DNA of 64,000 nucleotides from Nereocystis luetkeana (lineage: Eukaryota > Sar > Phaeophyceae > Laminariales > Laminariaceae). Each line of letters begins with the position of its first letter. The first letter of the stretch is position 1. The notes below the pieces were generated by a model. The model ran no database searches and was not told the origin of the DNA. It saw only the letters and a list, made by a program, of their open reading frames with translations. This document shows, piece by piece, positions 22,618-35,654 of the stretch. Location: assembly GCA_031213475.1 (NCBI GenBank), contig JARUPZ010000002.1, positions 16,270,738 to 16,334,737 of the forward strand. Direction: 5' to 3'. Position numbers and translations under genes: made by a program.

Positions 22618-25600
22618 CTATTGTTGCAAGTGTTGCAATAGGTTAACAATATCGGGGGGGGGGGGGGGGGTTCTGCAGGAGTGAACACGAGGTACGGAAA
22701 GCCCTTCCAAATGGCATGCCGGTCTGCCAATTTTATTCTAGTTTGTCAACCACTTCAGCCGCTCCTGGCATCGTCGTAGTTCTGCTTTCTATTTCTTACA
22801 AGCACTCCGTACACTGTATGTACGGTAAAATGGTATACTAAGTAATGCGCTTTTTATGTCACCCATCGACAGAAGACATGACGCTCGTGCAAGTACACAC
22901 ACGGCACCTTGCGCAGCCGACTGGCTGTGTATAATGTGTTGCGCTATGTTTTTCGCTGCTCTACCGTACCTCCCGCCACCTGATAAATTGCTGTGGCGAA
23001 CGTATACTACAGGCGTCAAATACACACTGCAGCGATCGTTACAGTAGTACTGTATCACAGGTGGCCGGGACCCCCCTCTCTTGCGTAAGGTGGGCGCAGA
23101 AAAAAAAATGGTGGAGGTATTGAACCGTGAAGCACACGGCGGTTACGAGTACCAAAAAGAGAGGTTGTCGACAACTTGTTGGGTTTGCTGCATTGCTCAA
23201 TGTCACCAGGTACCAGGCGCAGTACAGGATACCTGTACGTAGAGTATATACATATATATATATATATATGTGATCGTATCAAACAGAAAGACTCGCCGGG
23301 GGCAGAATTTTCGGGTTTTCGTATTCGGGAAAGGGCGCCTTCTTATATAACTTCCGAAAATGGCTTCGAATTTATCGTTTTCCCGTAAATCTCAACCATA
23401 ATTTCTTTTCTTCGTACAGTAATAATAGTGTTCTTGCGCTGAATACTTGATGCGTGTTATCACACCAGGTTTATATATATTATATATATTATATTGTACC
23501 AGGTATATAGTAGTGGTATGCACTGTGTTGGGTCCTATGAAATGCCACGAAAATAACGGCGTCGATGCGAGGATACGCCCAGATTTTGTAACAATATGCT
23601 GTTGTACCCAGGGTACATAATATATATCGTATACAACTCTGTACCTCAATATAAGCAACGTTTTTGTAGTAATATTGAATTAAAACGACTATTATATTTA
23701 GTTATTAAATGATACCCTGGTAAGTAGTATCGCATTTTTACGCTATACTGGTATGACTACCGTGCGTTTCGTACGGTGCAGGCAGCACTTCAGACAGCAT
23801 CCGCTGTAGTCAGCAGCCACGAGTTGGTTAGTGGTGGGAACGGGGGTACTCTTCTATATTATAGTTGAGAGGATATACCCGCGGCCATGTTAGTTCAGTT
23901 TTGCACATTGGTTTTATCTTGTGTGCGCTTTTTCCGTCTCGTGTATTTTGAGGCAGCCGAATTTTCGTTTTTTTTTTTTTTTTCGGATCTTCCTAGGGCT
24001 CCAGCACCTTTGTGTGACCACGGACTCCTTCGTCAGAGAACAACAACAACAAACAACAACATGCTCATCGATAACTCGTTATTTGTTTGGTTGACCTGTT
24101 GGATGGTCGCTCGTTCCTTGTGGTGCTGATGCCGGTGCTGCGAGGAGGTGGCCATGGTCCGCTGTAGGCACGTAGGGTATCCGAGCGAGACGGGAACGCG
24201 TTGAAGGTGCGGAGTAATTGCCACGCGGCGAACAACTAACATATCGTTCAAAGTATACCAGGCACACATGTTGCACCCCCAATAATAGCGAGAAAAAGCC
24301 CCAAAACTTAAACTTGCCATAATACTGCAATACTATCAATAGCACCATGCATCAGAAAACGTGTTTACCGATATTCTTCAAAATAGTGAGCATGCCGGAG
24401 GGTTCCGTGCTCTCGACTCGGAACACATCGAAACATGTCATCATTCTGGTCTGATTTTCGTGCTATCGTAGTGTCACGGCAAGCGTCGACCACATCATGG
24501 GGTTTGTTCTCACGACACCGGACAGAGAACGTGCAGCTAATAAGTAGACTACGTAGACGACCAACCTTTCCAGCAAGCGCGAGTCTCGTCCTTGCGGCCA
24601 CGCCGTGGTAGCGGTGAGGACCATGTTGCGGCTCCCGCTTACCGAACCCCATCTTCGCAAGCACCACGAGGCTCTCCTTGCGAATGAACGGGTCCAGCCC
24701 GGTCGATTTTTTATTACACCGGGCCATCGTCTCTGTCTGTGCACGGACGTGTACGCTCGGCTCGGTGTGAGGTGCCTCCGGTACGGGTCGCGAGACGAAG
24801 TTTACCAAAGAACTACAGCAGTTAGTACGTACAGGCAGCAGGAAACTTCGTTGTGCACAAACAAACATTCTTTCGCGGATCGAGGATCGAGGCAGGATCG
24901 AGCATTGTTCGATCATCCCGCGTAGTAACGTAATAACTGGATTTCGCGTATTCGGATTGGCTCAGAAAATTCAAAGAAAGCGAACCGGAATTTAACTCGC
25001 CGCATATTTAGCCCCGAGCTGACGCGGCGGGCGGGAGGCGCGCCGCAGCAGTGCACTGCTGCGCACGTGGGTGTTCAGCCTGTGGGGATGTTGGATGATG
25101 CTTCTAAGGTGTGGGATGGGTGTCAGCGTTTGTGTTCTAACTCTTGCAAATTGCGCAAAGGCGCAGAGAGATGCTCGCTCAAGTCGAGGTGACTCTGAAT
25201 CTGTACTGTTCAGTCTATCGTCCAGCTTCATGCCCTGTGCTGCTGTGTACAATAGTGTGTAACCGGAGGACACGAGCGGTAGGCCTCTCATCTCCAGCCA
25301 CCTGCCCCAGCCCGGTTCCTGCCTTGCATTTCCTACCGCGTACTCGGGTCCAGCATCCCCAGTGCCTCGTCGACGCACGGCGAGACGTGCTCGTGTGGCG
25401 TTGAACCTTGAGCCACCTTGAACTATCAAGACGACGACAAACCGACCTGCGTTACTTGTTGTACTTGCAATTCAAACTTTAAACCCTGAAATCACGAATC
25501 AGAACGTACACTTGTACAAGTACTTCGTGTAGGTATAGCGAGCAAAACCCTTTTAGGACCGCAGTCCCGTTTTGGGAACAAACTACTTACTGGTAGAAGG

Positions 25601-25856
25601 TGAATGATTTGTCCCCGAAACGGAACTGCAGTCCCAAAAGGGCACATGCTACAATCTCAAAGATGAGTGGTATCATCGCCTACTGCAGACTGCTCTACTG
25701 CTGTAGCTCCGAACCCACTGCTGTCCCAGCTGAACATTCGCTCTCCGTTCCTTCTCGCCATGTTTTCACGCACAAGTATATACTGGTACGTATGTCTCTC
25801 ACATACCCTTTCTCCAATAAATTCACCCGTTTTTCGAAATCCAGTACGTCCTGGCC

Positions 25857-25890
<34 letters not shown>

Positions 25891-25997
25891 CACTCCGAAG
25901 TTGTGTACCACCTTCTTTGTTCGTACCACCGCCGGCAAGGCTAAGGCCACCCTTCACGACAGCGACAAAATATGCTGGTCGGAAGTGGTTGTGCCAG
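22618..25997. other. Region between divergent genes, 5' exons unresolved
   Basis: It must hold the 5' ends of the SHIPPO gene (minus) and DUF1826 gene (plus). One minus-strand stretch at about 24643-24720 reads LDPFIRKESLVVLAKMGF before a good gtaagc donor, but its phase does not fit 22617 directly. No promoter could be supported. Confidence 0.4.
25549..25644. mobile_element. Family B MITE-like element
   Basis: Ends cccttttaggaccgcagtcc and ggaactgcagtcccaaaagg. Confidence 0.85.
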
Positions 25998-28900
25998 GTG
26001 CCGAATAGATCTCTGGTATCCTCGTGGTTGTCCTTCAACCGCGAGGAGGAGGAGGAGGAGGAGGAGGCGGAGGAGGAGGAGGAGGAGTCCCAACAACGAT
26101 CGGCCACCACCCAGACCCTGCACGCACCGTTCGAGAGCTTCGAAGCGCTGGGCAGGAGCACAGCGCTGAGCGCAGCGCGGACGGCAAGGGGAAGAGCCGC
26201 GGCAGCAGCGGTAGTACACTTCGGGGCGGAGCACGGACTGCTGTGCCTCGAGCGCGCGATGCCAGACGAGCTCTTGCGCGGTCTGGGCGTACTCGCGGAC
26301 GCGGCGGCCCCCTTCAAGGCAGAGGCCCTGGTCTCCCGAGGCGGTGGCGAGGAGGATTACCTGGATGCCTTGACAGACCCTTTTGTCGTCGCCGCCAGCG
26401 ACAACGTACCACGTCTTTTTTCGACAAAAAATGACCCGCAAGAAGAGCAAGGCGACGATGTTGAGGACCGGAGAAGAAAGCCGAGATGGAAAAGGCTGTC
26501 GTCGCCGAGTGACCAAAATGGTGTGATGCAGAACTCCGAGAAGAGGATCGAAGCGTTGCGCTGGCTGAAGGCGGACGTCAAACGCATCGCAAGGGTTTTC
26601 GCTCAAGAAATTTCTTCTGATCCCGGGTCTGGGGGAGTCACGGCTGGGAAAGAGGGCGGGGAGGGGGGCGGGGGGGAAGGGGATGTCATCGACGTCACGG
26701 TGAAGCTGGAGCTGTTGAGGAAGGGGAAGTGCCCGCGGTTTCATTTAGACAAAGTGAGAAGATCTCGCAGCTCGGACCGATAGATGATCTACAGATCGTC
26801 GATTCCTACTTCATGATACAGATGTTTCAGCACAGATATAGCCCTGATCTGTATGATCCAGCTCATGTTGCTGGGTGGGATTCGTATCGTCTGCATGACC
26901 CACAGTAGGACATGTTTGCTGTGTTGCACCTGTACTACACAGATCCTGTACGTACAACATCTCATATCGGCAGCTTAGGACCTACTGTAGACTATTTACA
27001 TTGCATCTGAATCTGTTCGAGTCGAGACGTGGAAAATTGTCCGAGTGTGTTCTTCGGAACTGCGTCTCCGCATGATACGCGCGCGAACAGCAACAGCAGC
27101 AGTATCGCCGCTCACCACCGACGGCCCTTGAAAATTTCGGCAGCCTCTTGTTTGCTGGCTCTCCATGTACACCATTGCTGATGGTGTGGTAGCCGTGTAC
27201 CATTCGATTGCAGGCTTTTTTTTATATCCCACCATTGAAAGTTTGATAGCGCGGTGTATCGTGTATCACCGCGCTTATATATGCAGCTGGCTCGCGGCCG
27301 TTCGCATGCGCTGTTTGCGGTAATTTCTGGTATTGTATCTCCCTCCCTGCCGCAGGTACCGTTGCGACTGATCTGTACGTACGTGGGGCCCACGACGGAG
27401 TGGCTGGACGGTTACGACACGTGGGAAATGGAGAACAACAGGAGTCCACCTCCAGCATGCAACGCGGTGAGGCGTGTTGACCACCCTTCGCCGCTGGGCC
27501 ATCTTCGCCTTCGAAATTAACGCGAAATATATTTCGAGGCGTTTTGTATGCGTACTGTGGGTAGCAGATCAGCTGCGACAAGAGACTTTTGATCATTTCT
27601 TTACGAATACGCGTACGTAGCTTGCTGGGACGTGGACGCGTGCTACACCTCGAAAAGGGTTGCAGGAGGACCTTTTTTTTTGGAGATGTTGTTGTCTGAC
27701 TGACGGAGCTCTTCAGCGTGGCTGTACCCGGGAGCGAGGAAGATTAAGATTTCACCTCGGGACCGGTATATTCTGTGCGTTCGCTGTATTCGGCAACAGA
27801 TAGCGGGGCAATATCGTAGTCAGTCACTCGCCTTCATCCCCCGAATAAAGAAAAAAAGGGGAATATCTCATGACATGTTCAAGAAGCTGTAAAACTCACT
27901 CACTTAGAAAACACCCAGGAAGGAACGACGAGAGCAATGCGTGCGTTGCATACTGAGTCCAGTACCGAAGAGGAATCCACCAGGTACCCATTATCATTAG
28001 AAATATCATTTTTGTTTTACCAATATAATTTGTGTTTCACCAATATCATTGATAAATTATCCTGCTTTCCGTTGTACCGTTTTTTTTTTCCTTTTTTAAT
28101 CCTAGGCCATGCGATAGTCCACCCGGTTGCATCTTCGGTTTTCCTCGCAGTCAATTTCAGGGTAAGGTATTGGGGCTACTCTAACGAGGAGAGCCTCAGA
28201 ATGATGCCGCTATCGTTTGCACTCCTCCTTTGCCGATCCCACAACGGTTGAAGCTACCCGTCAACGACGTGATCCTTGACGGCGCTCGCGTTATGGAGGC
28301 CAGGCTGATATCGCCCTGCATTTCACTGGCAAGTGGCGAAACGCCGTGGGTCTACGTACCGGAACGGGGATTTACCTTTGTCTCATCTCGAGGGCTCCTA
28401 CCCAGCAAGTGACAGTTTCACAGTGAATACATGGAACGAGAATTATTCGGTCCGAATACATGGCGGTTGCCGCAATCGAGTTGCGAGGGGCTCGCTCAAG
28501 GTAGCTATCTGGGCCCGCAGCAGTGGGTAAGATTTTGGAACGCTAAGTTTAGGGTTCAAACAAGAGTGCTTATACCACGGGTGTACATGGAATGAGACGC
28601 ACCGCTTTTTTCCTGATATGGTGCTGCATGTGCGAGCCTTTTCGTGATACCGTCCCCCCACAACCCCCCCCAACTATCGCACGCAGACATTACTGCTGCT
28701 GTGACTCCGAAACGCTGCTGTCCCAACTGTCGGAACGATGGCCAGCGGCCCGCATCAGACGTACCCCCCCCTCCAACGGCGGTCAGATCTGAGTGTTTGC
28801 AAGCCTTCCAGGGTATTGCCATACCTGGTTTGATACTATTAATAACACAAGGCCTCTTGTTGAACTCCCTCTCCTTCTCCTCGGCTGGTTCGTGCTGTCA

Positions 28901-29093
28901 GGGGATCAGCGGTGGGCGGGAGGCTCGACACGCAAAAGCCGGCGATGTCCTTATCTTCAGGGGCCAGCAAGGGGGTCAGGGTTCAGACGCAGTCGGCGTG
29001 GCGCACCGCTCGCCAGACATGGTAGAAGGACAGAGAAGGCTGGTCCTGACGATGGACGTTGGCGACATAATCGCCGCTCGTTCCTTGTCTTGA
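25998..29093 (+). CDS. DUF1826 family protein
   Basis: Exons 25998-26753, 27356-27466 and 28902-29093 (stop TGA) join in phase 0. The signature of DUF1826 is spread over all three. Exon 1 has the helical body (ALRWLKADVKRIARVFAQE) and KLELLRKGKCPRFHLDK. Exon 2 reads VPLRLICTYVGPTTEWLDGY. Exon 3 reads KAGDVLIFRG, VAHRSP and RRLVLTMD. The conserved FH.D, the TY.GP.TEWL core and the HRSP motif are all present. The family's biochemical function is unknown; the conserved His and Asp positions look metal-binding, which is inference. Exon 1 begins with a Glu-rich low-complexity run (about 26040-26090) absent from bacterial members. The acceptor at 25997 is a guess; no ATG lies close upstream in frame, so a 5' exon is likely missing. 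TGTAA lies just after the stop, a poly(A)-signal-like pentamer. Confidence 0.82.
26780..26995 (+). repeat. Family F element
   Basis: Begins 27 nt after the DUF1826 exon-1 donor: cctgatctgtatgatccag, gttgctgggtgggattcgta, tactacacagatcctgtacg. Confidence 0.75.
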
Positions 29094-30004
29094 ATGTAAC
29101 TTCCTCGTGCTGCTGTACGTGCTGCTGTTTGTGTTGCTGCGGGCAATGTCGTGTGTGTTGTTGTTATTGATGCGGCTGTTGTGTGTGTGTTGCCGAGGCT
29201 GCTGCTGTGTTTTGTGTTCCTGCGATCGGTGCTGTGGGTGTTGCCGTTGCTGCTGTATGTGTCCCTGCGAGGTATTTGCTGTGTACGCTGCTGCGGGTGG
29301 TTTGGGGCGGCTTGTGTTGCTGCATGTATGTGTGTTGTATGCGAGAAACTCAACGACGCAATGCAGCAGTGCCTATGGTTTGGTCACGCGAGTGTACCTA
29401 CAGTAGTCGCTATGCACGTGAATGGTAGACCTACGTCAGCGAAGATGCCCGAGAAGTGTAGCTAGCGACGACGCCCCAGGCCAGGGACAGCCGTACCCTG
29501 ATTTTAATAGGATGTCGGCAGGATTCACCATCAAGGGACGCAAGACAACCGAACATTTTGTACTCTGTAAAGCAGATGCACTTCTAGCGATGCACGTGCA
29601 GCCAATTTTGCACTGCGTTCCTGCTATTATACCGAAATGCTACTGTTGACGTGAAGGGCGGCAGTGAGTACCCGACGAAAGGAAACCTTCCTAATAGAGA
29701 ATAGCTACCGGGGCATTAATTAGCTGTTGTTGCGCTGCTGCCCTGGTGCAACAAATTGGATCGGAATTGCGTTTAGGCGCAACAGGCGCCAGAAGGCGTG
29801 TTGCGCGCAGTGCAACCCGGGTTTCGGGGTGCGCAACATTTTTCGTCGCAGGCTTGTCTTGCCGCCGGAGGCGACAACTTGTTTTGTGTGTCACCTTACT
29901 ACGTTCGTCGCCTTAGTGAAGAAAAAAAAAAAAAAAAGAGGTTTTTAGGCGTCGAAGCGCACTTTGTCGAGTGGACTTCGGGCATAATATAAGGGTCGTT
30001 TCTA

Positions 30005-30225
30005 ACGAGACGTATTTGGCAAAAAACTTGCCAAAATAGCAAGTTTTTGGAAAATTGGATTTTCCAATAGCAAGTTTTTTGCCAAGCTTTTTATGGATAT
30101 CCCCCAAGCCCTTTGTTGGCAAGTTTTTGAGATTTGGACTTGCTCTTTCACTTGGCAAGTTTTCAGCAAAGACTTGAAAGCCCAAATTTCCAAAAACTTG
30201 CTATTTTTTTGGCAAGTTTTTACAG
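30005..30225. repeat. Cluster of direct and inverted GGCAAGTTTTT units
   Basis: GGCAAGTTTTT and its complement AAAAACTTGCC occur about ten times on both strands within 220 bp, with nested hairpins. Confidence 0.75.
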
Positions 30226-31129
30226 TGCCGTTGAAAACGGCCCTAATGTACCTTTTGTTAACTCTTCGGCTTCGCGGTATGCGCCGCCAAGCAATTGTTT
30301 TTACCGCGCCGCGCCGACAAGAAAAAAGGTTGTCCGTTTTGTGAGCGAGGTACACAGCCTACACTCAGTGGTAAAAAATGGGCTACCCCCTCTACCATAG
30401 CCTTGCTCTCGCAGTCAGAAGAGCGAGATGACTTGGAATACAATGACAAAAACGTCTACAAATAGTTCAAAATATTTCGTAATTTTTGGAGAAGGATTGA
30501 GCCGGTGTGATTTCTCCCCCCAGAGCTGCTGGCGCACGCATCGCGCTGCACCCACAAACACGATCCTGAGAGGAAACGTGGCGGCTTGCCACTTCCGTCT
30601 CGTGCAACACCAACCTGGTACTATCGGCCTACTATGGACAGAATCGATGAGCTAGACGGTAGCGCATGCGCCATAACCTCCTCGCACCCCGCTATGCAAA
30701 GCATTCGACAAAACGACCCGACGCAAACAAAGGAGGCGCGCATACAGGTAGGGGATAGGGGAAAAATCCTATGTTAATATACAAGACGGCTGCATACCAG
30801 TTAACAGTAGTACATGCTACGTATACACATGCCGAAACCAACCCGCCCAGGACATGCCAACCTCTCGCGCACGCAGGCCTGGTCGCCCACGCCCATGACC
30901 TTAAAAGCAGCTCGGGGCTTCACACCAATTTATGGTGCGCGTGCGTCGCGGTAAACATGATCCCGCCCTGACACTTGCCACCACCAACTTGTAGCGTCGC
31001 GGCAGCATACTGCAAATCGACACGGAAATTACGCTCGTCACTGCAAACCAAAAAGGAAACTCCAAAGCGCAGCTCCCCGCGATTTCCTCCCTCAGCATGG
31101 TAGTCTTGTCGGAGTGTCAATTTCAGCGT

Positions 31130-31175
31130 GACCGCAGGTCCCAGACAAGTTCAGCCAATTGAGCTACAGGGGTGC
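31130..31175 (-). repeat. tRNA-like fragment (A-box), possible SINE head
   Basis: On the minus strand ctgtagctcaattggctgaa matches a tRNA D-arm/A-box. No B-box or acceptor stem follows, so it is not a functional tRNA. Confidence 0.4.
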
Positions 31176-31448
31176 TTGCTGCCGGAGTCCAACGGGCGAA
31201 CCCCTCCAGGCTCAGGGACCCAAAATACCACATAGTACCCAGAACGGTCCGATCCTCTCCCGTGACTAACACGACGCTGCCTGTTACACAGCCGTAAAAA
31301 GCAAATGGGCGTGAACACGCACATCCATCGAATGGCTCGAGCATGCTCGATCACGCGGGAGCTTAAACCACAAGTGCGCCGGCAGAATGTAGGCAGAAAC
31401 AAATTCCGAGGAAACACCCCGAGGCAAGTGCGGAAGCCGGGGCGGCGG

Positions 31449-33885
31449 CTATTTCTCCAGCCGCTGTAACGCAGCAAGGACAGCCTTTACCATAAAATTG
31501 GAGCACCGCCCAACGGCAGCTTGCAGCGCGGGCACGAAGGGCTTCAGCTGCGGACCGTACCGAGTCACCAGGCCGTGGACCAGGGTCGTAAACTTGAGCG
31601 ATTTCTGACAAAAAGTCGGGAGCGACAGCACACGAGGGGATGCATACACATACAAGATTGATTGATGACACTCGGCATTTATTTCGAGCGCACGAGATTG
31701 AGGAGCAACCACGACCTTCGCCTTGTTGCAAAAGTCGTGGAACTATTGTGAGAAAAGGGAAAGGACTACGCGTCCTGGTGCCGTCAGGGCGTGCGGCCGC
31801 CGCGATAAATGGCGCCACGGTGACTGGCGCGGTCGACGGACAACCCAAACACGCCTGTTTAAGAGAAGCGGGCTAAAAAGTCGATAAATACAACGCACAC
31901 ACACCTGCAATTCCGGCAGCTCGGCGGCGGCCTCCACTCTTCGGACTACAACACCGATCGCGTTCTCCGACAAAGGCGGCTTCAAGTTTACTGCGGCTGT
32001 GATCACCGGCATTGTTAACTCTGTCCAGACGCAGGACCCGGCCACCTGTCCCGGGTTGCTACCGTCACTGCCGCCGGGGCCGGCGCCCCACCCGCTCGTC
32101 TGAGAGCCCTCGTCCATGCGCACGCCGCAAAGGGCAACAAGGACGGCCTCCAGCGTATGCTTGGGCAAGACCTGGAAAACGGCGAGCGAGAATTGATCAG
32201 GGATGTAATAGGTGGCTTTGAGGGGAGCCGCTCTGGGAAGGAAACGGGTGCGTAGGACAGTTACAATATCACGCAACCGCCCAAAAACGCTCCGCATGTC
32301 CTCGGGTGCCAGAAACAGACCAGCATTTCACCGTAAGCCTGGTGCATGATGCGTACAGGTACACCTTACTATACTCGTAGGTAGGGGGAGGGGCAGAATG
32401 GAAGTGAAGCACAGCCGGTCGTGCTCAAGAGACACAAAAAACGAACAGTGTCATGTACGAACTATAAATAAAAACGATGCAGATTTCGTGCTAAGCCGCT
32501 GCTCCCCCCTCCCGCCGTCTCGTCCCCACCTGCTTGATGAGCCTTGTGCAAAGCTCGCACTGCGCCGAGCCCACCTCTGACTGGTCTCGCTCGCACAGCA
32601 AGGGCCGGATCAATCCGTCGATCACTACCTTCGGACGGGTCTTTCCGACTCCAGACACGGTCGTCACCAGCAGACGCGACGCGGGCGAGGACAGCGACCG
32701 AGCGCGCGGCACAAGCACCGCCTCCACGAAGGCCATGCAGTTCCTAAGGCTCAAGGCCGGGGTCACGAACCCGGAACAAACGGCCATGACCAGGTCGTCC
32801 CCGCACCCCGAGGCCCCCTTGCCCCGCGAGACGTCCAGACCCAGGTTCTTGCAAACAACCTTCAGCGGCTGCTGATGCTGCTCTTGGAAATAAGCGGATG
32901 ATCTGTGTGAGGATTGAGCGCTTGACGATACCGCTGCCTGCAGGAGGGACACCGTCGCCGCCGCGGCGCCCTGTACATCCGCTGAGGTTGCTCCGCGTGC
33001 GCCAGCGGTGGCCACCTTTTCAGCGACGGATGCCAATAGTTCTCGAATCTCCGGCGCGAGGCAGTCCTCCGGCTGGTCTCTAGCGTCGCGAGCAGGCATT
33101 CCCGCGCCTTCTCCGTCGGCCACTACCGAAGCCGCTGCCGCGTCCGATCCCGCCGCCGTCGCCGCCACCGCTGCCTCCGATACTGTTCCACCCGCAGCCA
33201 TGTCAACGTTTTCAGAACCGCTTCGTTCGGGGTGGTGAGTGGAAGCTTTCGCGGACTCTTCGTGATCAACGTCAACCAGACCGCCCTCCGTGGGATAAAG
33301 CGGCGACTCAGATTGTCGGGCAGGGGCCGGGTAGACCTTCGCCACCTTCTTCGCCGGCGGTCCTGTGCCTCCCGCGCGGCTCTGGTCTTCGGTGCCCGCG
33401 GGTCTCTTCTCCGCCGAGTGCTGACTACCGGGGTGGCGATGATCTGCGCTCGCGCGACTACCTTCTTCGCGGTTGCCGGCAAAAGCGCCCAATCCTAGAT
33501 TCCGTCGCCTTACTCCCGCCAGGAGGGCCGCGACGCCCACAGTAACCGCCGGCGGCAACCGGTGACAAGGGGCGTCTGCGCTTGCCTCGCTTGCGACGTC
33601 GCCATGGGAAGAGTGGGATGAATCAGCCTGGCCAGTCGGCCGCGCGGTAGACGCCAACGTTAAACGATCTGGGGGCGCTCCCCCGGTAATGCTTTTCCGG
33701 GCCTGCGGTGACGAACCATATGGGGGAGGGCAGACACCACCGGTAGAACGGGAGGGGTCTCTCTCCCGCGAGGAATCCGGCCAAGCTGTCCGCTGCGGAA
33801 GGCTGCCGATAATCTCTGACAGGGCTGAGAGGCACCGATTGAGGGCGAGCGCTTCGTCGTCCGGCAGAGCCCTGTCCCACAGCAT
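31449..33885 (-). CDS. FANCE: FANCE-like protein (Fanconi anaemia core complex subunit E)
   Basis: Minus-strand exons 33885-32530, 32171-31905 and 31604-31449 (stop TAA) join in phase 0, 1779 nt. The C-terminal half matches the FANCE helical-repeat domain: SLRNCMAFVEAVLVPRARSL, SSPASRLLVTTVSG, then VVIDGLIRPLLCE with QCELCTRLIKQ (PLL..QaELl.RLiK pattern), and a closing LVTRYGPQLKPFVPALQAAV with FMVKAVLAALQRL. In animals and plants FANCE bridges the core complex to FANCD2 for interstrand-crosslink repair. The middle of exon 1 is disordered and low-complexity (Ala/Gly/Ser), as the central region of FANCE is elsewhere. The exon opens at tgcag|ATG; either that ATG is the start or upstream exons (see 34384-34602 and 35373-35654) supply the N-terminal helices. 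It is convergent with the DUF1826 gene. Confidence 0.75.
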
Positions 33886-34383
33886 CTGCAACAAGGACAA
33901 TCGTTGCCCCGTTTGTCATAAGCACGGTTGATCGAGGGAACGGACGGCGGTGGGGATGATTGTCGAGGACATCCTGCGAGTTACCCCTGCCGAGGATAAC
34001 CTGAGCGGTTATCGGGAGACGGCGAAAGCGATGAGATTGACGACCGGTGAAAAACCGCGGCTTCGCTTTCTCACAGACACATTCATGGGCCATCGCGCAA
34101 GGCCAGGGCTACACCTCAGGAGTTATTCATTTCTATCATATATAGTCGATTTGCGATCTGCAGCCTACATCGTATTGCGTTCGGGTATGCAAGTAAACCC
34201 GCGACAAGAGAAAACACACGCGCGAGCTCATTGGATAAGAGCCAAACGACCATTGCTGCCGGCGGGTGCTTTACGCCTGAACATAACACGGGAAACCCTC
34301 TGTGGGGAGCCTTAAACACCTTATGCCTCTAGCCCTACGAACAAGCACGTCAATCGGAAAACCCAACGCATATTTCTTGGTAC

Positions 34384-34602
34384 CTTGCGACACGCCACGG
34401 ACAGCATTCGGGCCGAAAAGGGGTCCATCCACCCCCTTCGCGCCAGACACGAGCGACAGCCCGTGGGCAGTGCCGCAGCTTCTGAGGTTGGACTCCTCGG
34501 CGTCCCCGTTCCATCGCGTTGCGTCTTCGCCGCTAGCGGTCGCCCTCCGCAGACGCACGAGCTTCCTCTCCATCCGTGAGCTCCAGGCCTTCCGCTTTCC
34601 AC
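34384..34602 (-). CDS. Candidate upstream exon of the FANCE-like gene
   Basis: One minus-strand frame ends LARRGWMDPFSARMLSVACRK before a gtacca donor in phase 0. It resembles the W.PF...LL.ALC stretch near the FANCE N-terminus and would splice in phase with 33885. A second frame here is also open, and the acceptor is not resolved, so this is tentative. Confidence 0.3.
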
Positions 34603-35372
34603 CGTGTGGTGATGATGGTGGGGGTGCTGACGCTCACCCTCCTACTGGGACGGGGGGGTGTCGATGACAGAGTTCATTGCAGTCCGATGTCACAAAGTTT
34701 TATCCGACCTCGCGGCGTGTGTCAAACGAAATGCCCGCCCAAGAGCGAATTCGGCGAACTCGTTAGCACTGAGGCGGCATCAAGATTTTCAAGCGGTGGG
34801 GCATCCATCATCGCGGCGACACGCTCTGCTTGTCGTCGGGCGGAAAATAGTTGCACCCGACTTGTTGTCCCGACACGTAGAGGCGAGAAAGCCTCCATTC
34901 GGAAAGCAGCAGCAAATTACAAGACACCTAGCTCGGCCGCTGCTCCATATCACATCGCCAGGCGACCGACGCCCCCCCCCCGCTTCCCCGTCCCACTGTA
35001 GTCTCCGAATCCTCACCCCTCCCCTAAAACATCAACCACAGTCAGGAAAGGTGTGTTCCTTCTTCAGACCTAACCCCCGTCCCGCACAACTACCGCCATG
35101 CATGGTATCGAGTACACCCACCCCCCCCCGCCCCCCCCCTCCAACTCAACCCCAACAGGTGCAGACCTACCCTCTATCCTTTTCTTGACGACGCCGAGGA
35201 CGAAACCGAACAAAACAAAAAAAAAAACGAAAAAAAACAAAACAGAAGGAACTGGCGCCCTGCACAGCCGAGGCAACACGACCAAACCGACGAGTGCCTC
35301 GCTCTGCGTCGCCCCGCTCGGCCCGCCCCGCCACCTTGCCTCGGAGTGCGCGACGCGAGCGCTTTTGGTCAC

Positions 35373-35654
35373 CTTCATCTGCCCCACGTCTTTCCCCAGA
35401 ATGAGCCGACAATAGAAGTTCACCAGCGCCCGTCGAGGCAGTCTGTGCCTGAGGGAACACGCCGCGTTTAGAGCGGCGTGGCGGTCCGCCAGCGGCAGCC
35501 CGTACAGTCGACTACGGCTGGAAAAGGGATTGCGAGCAAGGCGATGGGCGAGAGTTCGAGAGGCGAAAGTTCGATCGATCTTAGGGTCGACGTCCGATCG
35601 ATCTGAAGGTCTCGGGGTGGTGAGAATCGAGCAAAAGGAACGAAAATAGTTCAA
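35373..35654 (-). CDS. Candidate 5' exon of the FANCE-like gene
   Basis: An open minus-strand frame reads RLYGLPLADRHAALNAAC and RRALVNFYCRLILGKDVGQ before an ATG AAG|gtgacc donor in phase 0, compatible with the downstream exons. It looks helical but has no recognisable domain. The 5' border is undefined; ccttcag at about 35606 is a possible acceptor. Confidence 0.3.

Larger units (their letters stand above)
29094..31448. other. Convergent intergenic region, no gene seen
   Basis: It contains a CTG-rich stretch (29100-29330), an inverted-repeat-rich AT segment (30005-30225) and a tRNA-like fragment (31130-31175). None of the frames looks like a gene. Confidence 0.5.

Noticed and set aside
24365..24925. 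Genes on either strand at 24.4-24.9 kb
   Set aside because: Three overlapping frames are open, one with a good donor, but none has a recognisable domain or a phase that links to a neighbouring gene.
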